Positions 1 through 5,297 of a stretch of DNA of 5,826 nt are shown piece after piece (positions within the stretch are counted from its first letter, which is position 1; each line of letters begins with the position of its first letter). Where the stretch lies: the NCBI GenBank assembly GCA_020216575.1, contig JAIUYC010000312.1, forward strand, positions 1 through 5,826, written 5' to 3'. Made by a program: the position numbers and the translations under genes. Under the pieces are notes generated by a model that did no database searches, had not been told where the DNA came from, and saw only the letters and a program-made list of their open reading frames with translations. The stretch is from Coleofasciculus sp. S288 (GTDB lineage Bacteria; Cyanobacteriota; Cyanobacteriia; Cyanobacteriales; Coleofasciculaceae).

Positions 1-454
1 TAAGCGAAAGGGCAAACGGTAACTGGCTCTGGTGATGCAAATTTTGTGCAAGTGCAGGATTAGTGATCGCCAGCCAACGGAAGAACTGAGCATGAATGGC
101 TCGCCCGATTGAATGAGAAAGTGGTTTTGTGGGTGAAAGTGAAATCTCCAATATATGAAGATCTTGAGTGTCTACTTCTATCCCAGCTAGCTCATAAAAT
201 TTTCCTTGCCATTCAATCTGTGTACTCCAATTCATCTGCTGACAGATGGTTTGCATCTGCAGGGAATAATGATGAGCCTCGGAAACTGGCATGACTTTGG
301 TGACACCCTGTTGCCGAGCTAAAGGAACCCAAATGGGTGATGGCTCTACGTTCAATAACCAGTCAGTTAGGGGAATAGATTGTGTCGCGGATTGTAGTGA
401 CTTTAGAGTTACTGTCAAGCCAGCGATTTTAGGATCCTCTTTGGTATAAGTCAT
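1..454 (-). CDS. cas6: Cas6 pre-crRNA endoribonuclease, 3' part cut by window edge
   Basis: The frame is open from an ATG at 454-452 to the left edge, giving 151 visible codons. Residues ~99-151 look like the start of a Cas6 RAMP fold: a first beta strand (LHILEISLSP), then GRAIHAQFFRWL, NPALAQNLHH and PFALSL, the usual Cas6 pattern of an H-containing helix followed by an 'LH...PFtlS' segment. Cas6 cuts pre-crRNA within the repeats and often stays on the crRNA 3' end. The start codon overlaps the end of cas5 by 26 nt, in keeping with the overlapping style of this operon, although the ribosome binding site is poor. Residues 1-~97 form an unrecognised N-terminal extension. Internal ATGs at residues 55, 67 and 74 are alternative starts, but none has a better Shine-Dalgarno. 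The glycine-rich C-terminal region is outside the window. The Cas6 assignment is fairly secure; the start is not. Confidence 0.75.
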   Translation of the reverse strand, partial: MTYTKEDPKIAGLTVTLKSLQSATQSIPLTDWLLNVEPSPIWVPLARQQGVTKVMPVSEAHHYSLQMQTICQQMNWSTQIEWQGKFYELAGIEVDTQDLHILEISLSPTKPLSHSIGRAIHAQFFRWLAITNPALAQNLHHQSQLPFALSL

Positions 455-1172
455 AGCGGGCACTGGTAGCGACAAGTTGTAAAGGAAGTAGTCCAGGTTT
501 GATGACGCGATCGCTCTCTAATCTGATCTTTTCTTCTGAATAGGGATTGATCCGCCCGAAGGTGGCTTTTTCGCCCAGATCATCCATTGGCTGAATTGTA
601 AAACTGGAACTTGTATCTATATCAACCGTTGGTTGTTCTGTTTCCTGTTTGTTCTCCGGCAAATATTGAAAGAAGCAACCCCGCTTACCGAAGTAATTGA
701 TCTGAGAGAAAAGCACCTCAAGATCTGCTGTACGATCTGTTGCACCACAGCAGAGTGTGAGATGGTCTGGGAGATGCACCCATTCTCGAAACACAAACCC
801 ATCCTGTAAAGGCATAGTTGGACGAGTTTTGTCTGCCTTATCTGCGGTTTGGTCGTAGTAGCGCAATTTATAACCATTACGATTGACCACTAAACAGGGT
901 GGAGGCAACACTCGAATTTCCAGATCCCTAATCCAGGTAAACTCTTGTTTAATCCAACCATCAAAATCCATAATGTGATGTGCACCTTGGCTCTCCAGCA
1001 TGACTTTGAGAAGGGCCATTTTAATGGCGTAGGGGGTTGGCACAAGATTAGTTCGCGCTGCCATGCTGGTGGCATCCGATCGCTTAAGTGAAAATAAACT
1101 TACAGGTGAGTACACTACCGTTAGCCATTTTCCAGCTTTGACTTTTGCTTGCTTACTCGTTGCCTTCGCCAT
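429..1172 (-). CDS. cas5: Cas5 subunit of type I (I-B/DevS-like) Cascade
   Basis: This 247-residue protein lies directly after a DevR/Cst2-type cas7 and overlaps its end by 20 nt. In type I effectors Cas5 is a RAMP subunit that caps the crRNA 5' handle and contacts the large subunit. The N-terminal strand region (residues ~15-32, KWLTVVYSPVSLFSL) and the segment TNLVPTPYAIKMALL (~42-56) match the Cas5 pattern of a first beta strand followed by a proline-rich loop and helix. Residues ~156-170 (INYFGKRGCFFQYLP) carry the NYFGKRGsFFQ-like motif I associate with cyanobacterial I-B Cas5 proteins. The ATG at 1172 has GGAGA about 7 nt upstream, inside the cas7 coding region. The family call comes from motif recognition plus operon position; the exact subfamily (DevS or another I-B Cas5) is inferred. 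Confidence 0.75.
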   Translation of the reverse strand: MAKATSKQAKVKAGKWLTVVYSPVSLFSLKRSDATSMAARTNLVPTPYAIKMALLKVMLESQGAHHIMDFDGWIKQEFTWIRDLEIRVLPPPCLVVNRNGYKLRYYDQTADKADKTRPTMPLQDGFVFREWVHLPDHLTLCCGATDRTADLEVLFSQINYFGKRGCFFQYLPENKQETEQPTVDIDTSSSFTIQPMDDLGEKATFGRINPYSEEKIRLESDRVIKPGLLPLQLVATSARYDLYQRGS

Positions 1173-2127
1173 TGCTGGTCTCCCAGGGTTGTGCTTGTTG
1201 AATTAACGTTTGAATTCGCTCGGCAAATTGAGCAAAGTCTTCAAAGGGATACTCAATAATCGTTCCATCCCCATTCATGCTGTTGAGTGTCTGAGCCAAG
1301 CTAGTGATCTGTCGCTGATAGCTCTCAAGTTGCAATGGGCTGATCATTGGTGCTGGGCAACGCTTGGTACTAACTGTGATAACACCTTCAAAGCGATCAG
1401 GGTGGGGCAGATGCGTGTTACGTTTGGCCCCGTTGGGTTGGAGATAGGTATAGAGCACACTTTTGAGCAGAGCATCTAACCGTTTCTTCCGTTCTGGGGT
1501 ATCGATCGCGTAGCCGAAGCTATGAGGATTATAGCCAATCCGAAAGGCTTCGATGTTGAGTACTGTTGCATACAGACCTGAACTGACCTGAACATTGTAA
1601 GGAGTCGGATTGTCAACCCCATACTTAGCATGAAAGTAGCTTTGGGTTTTGACTGATCCAGGAATTCCAACTATAGCCCCAAACTCAATCACTGATTCAC
1701 GTTTCAAGGTTTGTCCACCTTTAACCGTCACCATGAAGCCTTCCAAATCACTCATCGCACACAAACTCAGAACTTTATTTGTCCGAGTTGTTAGATCAGT
1801 TTCTTTATCAGTGAAGAATGGATTTTCCTTAGTTTCAAGGCTGATATCGTAACCAACGCGATCAGGGTTGAACTTTTCTCCACCTTGCGAAAGGCTCAAT
1901 TGAGCTTCGATCGCGACTCGATGTAAATGCTCTGCCTGAATATGCTTCAGCATATCGCCGGAAATTCCATTGACATACTGTGGCTCCGGGTCATTCTTGT
2001 CGATAATGTAATAGCGACGGGTCAAAGATTGATTACCTTCATTCCCCTCATTGTTCAATGCATGTAGCTGCCAGGACAATAGGCCAGAAATTGAAATGGA
2101 ATATACTGGGAAGCTTGATTCAGCCAT
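1153..2127 (-). CDS. cas7: Cas7 backbone protein, DevR/Cst2 family
   Basis: This 324-residue protein should form the helical backbone of Cascade, with several copies coating the crRNA spacer. Near the N terminus it has the DevR/Cst2 hallmarks: a first strand YSISISGLLSWQLHALNNEG (residues ~9-28), then RRYYIID (~37-43) and ISGDMLKHIQAEHL (~55-68). The last motif is highly characteristic of the family, and the length is typical. The C-terminal part ends in a glutamine-rich helical tail. The ATG at 2127-2125 overlaps the hepT stop by one base (TAATG) and has an AAGGAGA Shine-Dalgarno inside the end of hepT. Its own end overlaps cas5 by 20 nt. This is the firmest Cas call in the window. DevR-type Cas7 occurs in I-B-like systems, including those once called Myxan and Tneap, and this argues against subtype I-D, which uses Csc2. 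Confidence 0.88.
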   Translation of the reverse strand: MAESSFPVYSISISGLLSWQLHALNNEGNEGNQSLTRRYYIIDKNDPEPQYVNGISGDMLKHIQAEHLHRVAIEAQLSLSQGGEKFNPDRVGYDISLETKENPFFTDKETDLTTRTNKVLSLCAMSDLEGFMVTVKGGQTLKRESVIEFGAIVGIPGSVKTQSYFHAKYGVDNPTPYNVQVSSGLYATVLNIEAFRIGYNPHSFGYAIDTPERKKRLDALLKSVLYTYLQPNGAKRNTHLPHPDRFEGVITVSTKRCPAPMISPLQLESYQRQITSLAQTLNSMNGDGTIIEYPFEDFAQFAERIQTLIQQAQPWETSNGEGNE

Positions 2128-2468
2128 TATTCATTGTCTCCTTGTTGTACAAAAGTTTGAACTCTAGATTTGAGGTCGGATAAATCATATTCAACGATGC
2201 GCCAAACAATCTCAAAATCTACTCTGAAATATTGATGAACTAAGATATTACGGAATGCCACAACCGCTGCCCAGGGAATTTCTGGGTGTTGCCTAATAAA
2301 TGGTTGTGATAATTTGCTGGCTGCTTCGCCAATGATTTGTAAATGATGCACAATCCAGATTTGAATTAGTTCATCTTGATTGAATCTGTCTCGTCCTTGA
2401 GAAGCATATCGTTCGACTTGAGCGATCGCCTCTAAAATATCCTGCAATCGTTCCTGGTCACTTCTCAC
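2127..2468 (-). CDS. hepT: HEPN-domain RNase toxin, HepT (DUF86) family
   Basis: This 113-residue all-helical protein matches the HepT/DUF86 family along its length. Residues ~47-53 read GEAASKL and ~64-66 IPW. The catalytic loop is RNILVHQY, giving R73, H78 and Y80 of the RX4HXY motif, so the active site looks intact. Family members are dimeric RNases held inactive by a partner nucleotidyltransferase; in characterised cases the antitoxin adds AMP to the tyrosine of this motif (here Y80). A cyanobacterial HEPN-MNT pair from Aphanizomenon flos-aquae, located near a I-D CRISPR locus, trims tRNA 3' ends. The GTG start at 2468 overlaps the mntA stop (GTGA) and is preceded by a perfect AAGGAGG at 2485-2479. 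Sitting between cas8 and cas7, it is probably transcribed with Cascade. Target RNAs cannot be read from sequence. Confidence 0.88.
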   Translation of the reverse strand: MRSDQERLQDILEAIAQVERYASQGRDRFNQDELIQIWIVHHLQIIGEAASKLSQPFIRQHPEIPWAAVVAFRNILVHQYFRVDFEIVWRIVEYDLSDLKSRVQTFVQQGDNE

Positions 2469-2776
2469 AAGGGAATTGCCTCCTTCAAAACCTGCTCTCG
2501 AATGCGCTCCTTCAATGCGGGTTCTGTAGCAATATCCACTTTTCGCCCTAATAATTGCTCTAGATCTAGCTTTAAACCTGCTGGAAACCAGGGAGTAACG
2601 CGATCGAGGGAATAATCAACTAGCAAATCAATATCACTCTGATCGTCAGCTTCACCCCGCGCTATTGAACCAAATACCCGCAGGTTATACGCTCCATGCT
2701 TGGCAGCGATCGCAAGGATTGCCTCACGTTGACTGTTTAGTAAAGCATTAATTTCAGTACCAGATTGGTGTTTCAT
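2465..2776 (-). CDS. mntA: Minimal nucleotidyltransferase antitoxin, MntA family
   Basis: This 103-residue protein has the minimal nucleotidyltransferase signature GSX10DXD: G36-S37 in FGSIARGEADDQSDID, with D48 and D50 as metal ligands, and a probable third aspartate at D81 (RKVDIAT). All three catalytic aspartates therefore appear present. In characterised pairs MntA neutralises HepT by (oligo)AMPylating the tyrosine of its RX4HXY motif, using ATP. I chose the ATG at 2776-2774 because an AGGAGAG Shine-Dalgarno overlaps the cas8 stop codon five bases upstream. A GTG at 2830 would extend the protein by 18 residues into cas8, with no supporting ribosome binding site and no family similarity. 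The gene precedes hepT with a 4-nt overlap, the normal antitoxin-toxin coupling. Its insertion between cas8 and cas7 is unusual. Confidence 0.87.
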   Translation of the reverse strand: MKHQSGTEINALLNSQREAILAIAAKHGAYNLRVFGSIARGEADDQSDIDLLVDYSLDRVTPWFPAGLKLDLEQLLGRKVDIATEPALKERIREQVLKEAIPL

Positions 2777-2786
2777 CGAATCTCTC

Positions 2787-4640
2787 CTATTCGCCCTCGT
2801 CAGTATTATCCTCATCACCAGCAGGTGCACCCTCAGGTTCTCCTTCTAATGGCTTTTTCCATTTCGTATAGCCATAAGCTAGGAGCAAATTAGCTACGAG
2901 GCTCCATTTAAAGGGCTGTCCATCATCAAGCAAGACTAGAAATTCCTCTAGATCTTCGTTCGTTACCCAAACTCTTCTAAGTGATTTGTTGTCTTTCAAA
3001 AGTTGCTCAGAGATTCGCACGTTCTCATTGTCATAACTGGTGAGAAAGGCTGAGAGTTCAGTAATAAAATCTTGTTTAGAACCCAGTTGGTTACTTAAAC
3101 GTTGAGCTAATCCATAAGTGCGCTGCCAGTCAAGTTCTACAGTGCCTTCCTTTGTTTTAATCTTCCCAGCGTAAACTGTAGCACTATTAATGGCACGCGC
3201 AATTCTCAGAAAGCCTTTGTTCTGAGTAATATCCTTGATCGACCATTTCTGATCAGCCTTGTCAAAGCTTCGAGTCATAATATCCAATCCCTCTTGAGAA
3301 AAACGTCTTGGTGCATATTTTGCCTTTGGATCAGCCAGTTGTCTCACGATGTAATCGGAATAGCTAATGTTGAATCGGAAAAACTGGTTTAACTCATTTC
3401 CAGTAATAAAGTCGCGGTAAGCATTAAGTAGTTCACCATTACCTTCATCGATGGACAGCGATCGCACTATTGCTAAATGCTCATCTAAAAGCTTTCGGTA
3501 GTTCTTGATATCCTCAGCAGTTTCTGGTCGAATCCAGTCTGGCAAACCAAGACTAAAAACTTCCTTAACGCCGTAAACTTGACCCTTAGAGCCGAAATGT
3601 GTACCGCTAAAGCCAGACACCATTTCTTTAATTGAAGGACTGCGCGATCGCTGGCGAGGAAGTTGATTCACAAATTTGGCAGGGTGATGCTTAAGAAGTT
3701 GTTGAGATAGTCCAATGGACATCTCTGCATCAAATCGCGCCACCCCATGTGCGCCGCTGGGTGGACTAAACTTCCTCACCTCGTCCAAAACTTCTCTGTA
3801 GCTAGAAAAAGATAATTCTTTTGGCTCCATCATCACCATGCGCCAATCGAAAGTATTATCAGAAACCTTAATTCGTTCAGCAATCCCAAACTCAAACAGT
3901 CCTGCCGCAATCAGCCACAGTAGGAGCCAGTCCCCCTTATGCCCACTCCCATCAACTTTGTTGGTGTCTGCTTTAAGGCGATTAACCCCTTGAACAAAGG
4001 TTGGAAAGAAAATTTTAACTGCACTGGCTGGAGCCGGAAGAAGTTCACCTGTATAGGCTTTGAAGTAAGCTGCTGCTTGAGCAATTTCATTACCTTTCGA
4101 TAATTCGTCATTATCCGCAAAAGCTTTGAAGACTGATGCGACCAGTGCCCCAAAATGCTGTCGAATATCCCATCCAGCTTTCCAAAGAGCATTGTGATTG
4201 CGATCGTGCCGCATGGAAGTGAGAATCACCCCATTTTGAGTTCGGGCATCAGGTTCCGGTGGCTTATCTTCATCAGCTAACTCTAACTTCTCGCGCTTAG
4301 ATTGGCGTTGGAATTCACGATAGCGATTGCGAGTTTCTGTTTTCTCTTTAGTGTTGAAGAAATCAACGTCAGACCAGTTCAAGCCTGCGATCGCCTCTGT
4401 TTTATCCCCCTTAACAGGGCACAACAGTAGATTATCGTAATGAACAGTAAAAGCTATTTCTTTAGGGTTAAGTTCTCGCTCCAGGTAAATTCGATAGTTT
4501 GTACCTAGATCCGCCAATTCAATCGTTTTCACATCATGAATTTGGCGTTGAGCTATGTAGGAAAGCTGTGCCAAACCCAACATCAAGCAAATGTCTGCAT
4601 AGGTTCCATATTTTTTTGGAACACGGAGAGCCTTAATCAT
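2787..4640 (-). CDS. cas8: Cas8-like large subunit of type I-B-like Cascade
   Basis: This 617-residue protein has the size and operon position (before cas7-cas5-cas6) of a type I large subunit, which would recognise the PAM, help open the DNA and recruit Cas3. Motif evidence is limited. The N terminus (residues 1-~30, MIKALRVPKKYGTYADICLM) and the helical C-terminal third suit the diverse Cas8a1/Cas8b-type families found with DevR-type Cas7 (Cst1, Cmx1, Csx13), but I cannot pick one. No zinc-binding CXXC pairs are visible, unlike some of those relatives. Residues ~103-131 form a highly charged linker, and the last ~20 residues are an acidic tail rich in E, D and G. The ATG at 4640 has only a weak GGA about 12 nt upstream. 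The stop overlaps the ribosome binding site of mntA. The role is well supported by context; the subfamily is open. Confidence 0.68.
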   Translation of the reverse strand: MIKALRVPKKYGTYADICLMLGLAQLSYIAQRQIHDVKTIELADLGTNYRIYLERELNPKEIAFTVHYDNLLLCPVKGDKTEAIAGLNWSDVDFFNTKEKTETRNRYREFQRQSKREKLELADEDKPPEPDARTQNGVILTSMRHDRNHNALWKAGWDIRQHFGALVASVFKAFADNDELSKGNEIAQAAAYFKAYTGELLPAPASAVKIFFPTFVQGVNRLKADTNKVDGSGHKGDWLLLWLIAAGLFEFGIAERIKVSDNTFDWRMVMMEPKELSFSSYREVLDEVRKFSPPSGAHGVARFDAEMSIGLSQQLLKHHPAKFVNQLPRQRSRSPSIKEMVSGFSGTHFGSKGQVYGVKEVFSLGLPDWIRPETAEDIKNYRKLLDEHLAIVRSLSIDEGNGELLNAYRDFITGNELNQFFRFNISYSDYIVRQLADPKAKYAPRRFSQEGLDIMTRSFDKADQKWSIKDITQNKGFLRIARAINSATVYAGKIKTKEGTVELDWQRTYGLAQRLSNQLGSKQDFITELSAFLTSYDNENVRISEQLLKDNKSLRRVWVTNEDLEEFLVLLDDGQPFKWSLVANLLLAYGYTKWKKPLEGEPEGAPAGDEDNTDEGE

Positions 4641-4683
4641 AAGTATTTATTCCATTGAAGTAATCCTAATATGTATTTGAGTG

Positions 4684-4711
4684 CATCCTGGAAGCCTTAA
4701 CTTCCAGGATG
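4684..4711 (-). other. Strong hairpin between the 91-aa gene and cas8
   Basis: CATCCTGGAAG at 4684-4694 and CTTCCAGGATG at 4701-4711 are perfect 11-bp arms around a 6-nt loop (CCTTAA). The hairpin lies 33 nt after the 91-residue gene and 43 nt before cas8. There is no U-tract on either strand, so full termination is unlikely. Partial attenuation, RNA processing or 3'-end protection of the upstream transcript would fit. It could set different levels for the 91-residue protein and Cascade. Confidence 0.5.
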
Positions 4712-4744
4712 AAAAGTCTTTAGAGACGAAAACAGCTAGAAAGC

Positions 4745-5020
4745 CTAGCAGAAGCTAACGGGAGCAAAATCAACATTCCAACGCCATAAGCGGCTTTTCT
4801 TTGCGTGTGAGTCAGTCGTAACAATCAACCATCCGTACTCGGATGGCACTTTGAGAGAACCAGAACGCCCCTCGTGAAGAACTTTCTGAGCCGTTACATG
4901 CTGTCCTGTCAATTGTTTAATGAGTGAGCGAACCTGAAAGGTTGTCTGTTCCTTAGCCAAAGTGAACCTCTCTGCCTCCAGGTTCAGCTTTGCCTGGTAC
5001 GATGTAGAATGATTAGACAT
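4745..5020 (-). CDS. Unknown 91-residue protein leading the cas8 operon
   Basis: I do not recognise this protein. It has 91 residues. The N-terminal half is a charged, probably helical segment (residues ~8-40, rich in K, E and Q, with LNLEAERFTLAKEQ). The C-terminal half looks like beta strands (SLKVPSEYGWLIVTT, then SRLWRWNVDFAPVSF). It has no signal peptide and no transmembrane segment. The ATG at 5020 has GAGG about 8 nt upstream. It lies on the same strand as the cas genes, between cas3 and cas8 and 104 nt before cas8, with a strong hairpin in that gap and a structured leader upstream. Possible roles include a small Cas accessory subunit, a regulator of the operon, an anti-CRISPR-like or other cargo protein, or a decayed gene. 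The good start site and full-length frame favour expression. No function is claimed. Confidence 0.55.
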   Translation of the reverse strand: MSNHSTSYQAKLNLEAERFTLAKEQTTFQVRSLIKQLTGQHVTAQKVLHEGRSGSLKVPSEYGWLIVTTDSHAKKSRLWRWNVDFAPVSFC

Positions 5021-5042
5021 GGGATATCCTCATTACAAGTTG

Positions 5043-5077
5043 GTCTAAGCCTGGATTGCAAGTCCGCTGGCTCAGAC
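5043..5077 (-). other. Second possible leader hairpin
   Basis: In minus-strand RNA GUCUGAGC (5077-5070) can pair with GCUUAGAC (5050-5043) as eight pairs with one G-U, around a 19-nt loop. It lies 22 nt upstream of the 91-residue start codon. Both this loop and that of the preceding hairpin contain TTGCAA. The structure is modest and could be chance. Confidence 0.25.
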
Positions 5078-5084
5078 ATTAGGA

Positions 5085-5126
5085 CTGAAGGGTGCTTTTC
5101 GGGTTGCAATCGGAGGCACCCTTCAG
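5085..5126 (-). other. Perfect 11-bp inverted repeat in operon leader
   Basis: CTGAAGGGTGC at 5085-5095 pairs perfectly with GCACCCTTCAG at 5116-5126 around a 20-nt loop. Neither side is followed by a T-run, so it does not look like a standard intrinsic terminator. If the candidate operon promoter is right, it would form the very 5' end of the transcript. It may be a stability hairpin, a processing site or a protein-binding site. Confidence 0.5.
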
Positions 5127-5130
5127 ATTT

Positions 5131-5161
5131 AAAGTAGCACAACTTTTTCAGGTATATGCAA
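5131..5161 (-). promoter_or_regulatory. Candidate promoter of the cas8 operon
   Basis: On the minus strand TTGCAT (5161-5156) lies 19 bp before TACTTT (5136-5131), and the latter is preceded by TG-N, an extended -10 feature. The spacing is long and the boxes are imperfect, so this is only a candidate. It would start transcription near 5125 and give a ~105-nt leader before the 91-residue gene. The -35 box lies inside the putative guide target. Confidence 0.28.
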
Positions 5162-5173
5162 CTAACTTGAAAA
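5155..5173 (+). promoter_or_regulatory. Putative target site of the crRNA-like guide
   Basis: The site tatgcaactaacttgaaaa matches tatgcaagtaatttgaaaa at 5236-5254 in the same orientation, 81 bp apart. The three bases before the site, GTA at 5152-5154, would be the PAM; this fits the GTN PAM known for type I-D, but the PAM of this system is unknown. The site covers the candidate -35 elements of two opposed promoters, so effector binding could block both. A simple local duplication is the alternative explanation. Confidence 0.38.
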
Positions 5174-5194
5174 ACGTGCTAATCTTTCTAATGT
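5167..5194 (+). promoter_or_regulatory. Candidate plus-strand promoter for the guide RNA
   Basis: TTGAAA at 5167-5172 is followed after 16 bp by TAATGT at 5189-5194, a fair match to a housekeeping sigma promoter. Transcription would begin around 5201, just before the degenerate repeat, which suits a short crRNA-like transcript. The -35 box is inside the putative guide target, which would allow autorepression. No transcript evidence is available. Confidence 0.35.
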
Positions 5195-5200
5195 GGCAGG

Positions 5201-5272
5201 CTAGTGTGATAAATCCTGGTTCACGGGACTGAAACTATGCAAGTAATTTGAAAATGCATTGATAGCAATCAC
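5201..5272 (+). ncRNA. Candidate crRNA-like regulatory guide (CreR/CreA type)
   Basis: A candidate RNA would start near 5201, contain the degenerate repeat (5206-5235) and carry a guide starting at 5236. The first 19 guide bases (5236-5254) match 17 of 19 bases at 5155-5173, with mismatches at guide positions 8 and 12 and no similarity beyond position 19. The match begins exactly at the first base after the handle. In known CreR and CreA RNAs, a solitary repeat plus a partially matching guide directs Cascade to a promoter for repression without cleavage. The 3' end is guessed: a spacer of about 36 nt would end near 5271. A very weak second repeat might start at 5260 (TGATAGCAATC against TGATAAATC). 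The interpretation is inferred; the sequence match is directly visible. Confidence 0.38.
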
Positions 5273-5287
5273 CAGTCTGCCACTCAT
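5201..5287 (-). CDS. Possible 28-residue small ORF after cas3
   Basis: An ATG at 5287-5285 follows a near-ideal AAGGAGA Shine-Dalgarno (5299-5293) that overlaps the cas3 stop codon, with five-base spacing. The frame runs 28 codons to TAG at 5203-5201, encoding MSGRLVIAINAFSNYLHSFS plus eight more residues. Nothing in the peptide is recognisable. It could be a real coupled small protein, the remains of a longer gene cut by rearrangement, or a leftover ribosome binding site. The same DNA, read on the plus strand, contains the degenerate CRISPR repeat and guide described separately. The two readings need not exclude each other, but they compete as the reason for any sequence conservation here. 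Confidence 0.3.
   Translation of the reverse strand: MSGRLVIAINAFSNYLHSFSPVNQDLSH
5206..5235 (+). repeat. Solitary degenerate CRISPR repeat
   Basis: Read on the plus strand this 30-nt element ends in CCTG-gttca-CGGG followed by ACTGAAAC (5228-5235). The CCTG/CGGG arms (5215-5218 and 5224-5227) can form a 4-bp stem with one G-U pair and a 5-nt loop. An 8-nt tail then follows, resembling the crRNA 5' handle of cyanobacterial type I repeats (ATTGAAAC or ACTGAAAC). Read on the other strand it begins GTTTCAGTCCC, a common opening for cyanobacterial repeats. There is no second clear copy in the window, so it is not an array. The true repeat of this system is not available for comparison. Confidence 0.45.
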
Positions 5288-5297
5288 AGTCTTCTCC

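Larger units (their letters stand above)
507..4394. repeat. Six HIP1 octamers (GCGATCGC)
   Basis: Perfect copies lie at 507-514, 2422-2429, 2706-2713, 3458-3465, 3644-3651 and 4387-4394, all inside coding regions (cas5, hepT, mntA and three in cas8). HIP1 is greatly over-represented in many cyanobacterial genomes, so this is the main clue to the host. Its presence inside mntA and hepT as well as cas genes suggests the toxin-antitoxin pair is not a recent arrival from a very different genome. Confidence 0.85.

Noticed and set aside
109..294. Plus-strand 61-codon frame
   Set aside because: It is antisense to the better supported cas6 frame, has no ribosome binding site and no recognisable sequence.
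617..1075. Minus-strand frames inside cas5
   Set aside because: Out-of-frame shadows with low-quality composition; cas5 explains the region.
1210..1852. Two plus-strand frames opposite cas7
   Set aside because: Both are shadows of the strongly supported DevR-type cas7 and show no protein motifs.
2777..2830. GTG start extending MntA by 18 residues
   Set aside because: The ATG at 2776 has AGGAGAG at ideal spacing, and the extension lies within cas8 coding sequence with no family similarity.
3911..4192. 93-codon frame inside cas8
   Set aside because: Out-of-frame shadow of the 617-residue protein, with no start signal.
1153..4640. Subtype I-D assignment
   Set aside because: Cas7 is DevR/Cst2-like rather than Csc2, and the large subunit lacks the size and HD or Palm features of Cas10d.
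4684..4711. Rho-independent terminator
   Set aside because: The stem is strong but neither strand has a following T-run, so a plain terminator call is not supported.
5206..5272. A normal CRISPR array
   Set aside because: Only one clear repeat-like unit is present; there is no regular repeat-spacer series in the window.
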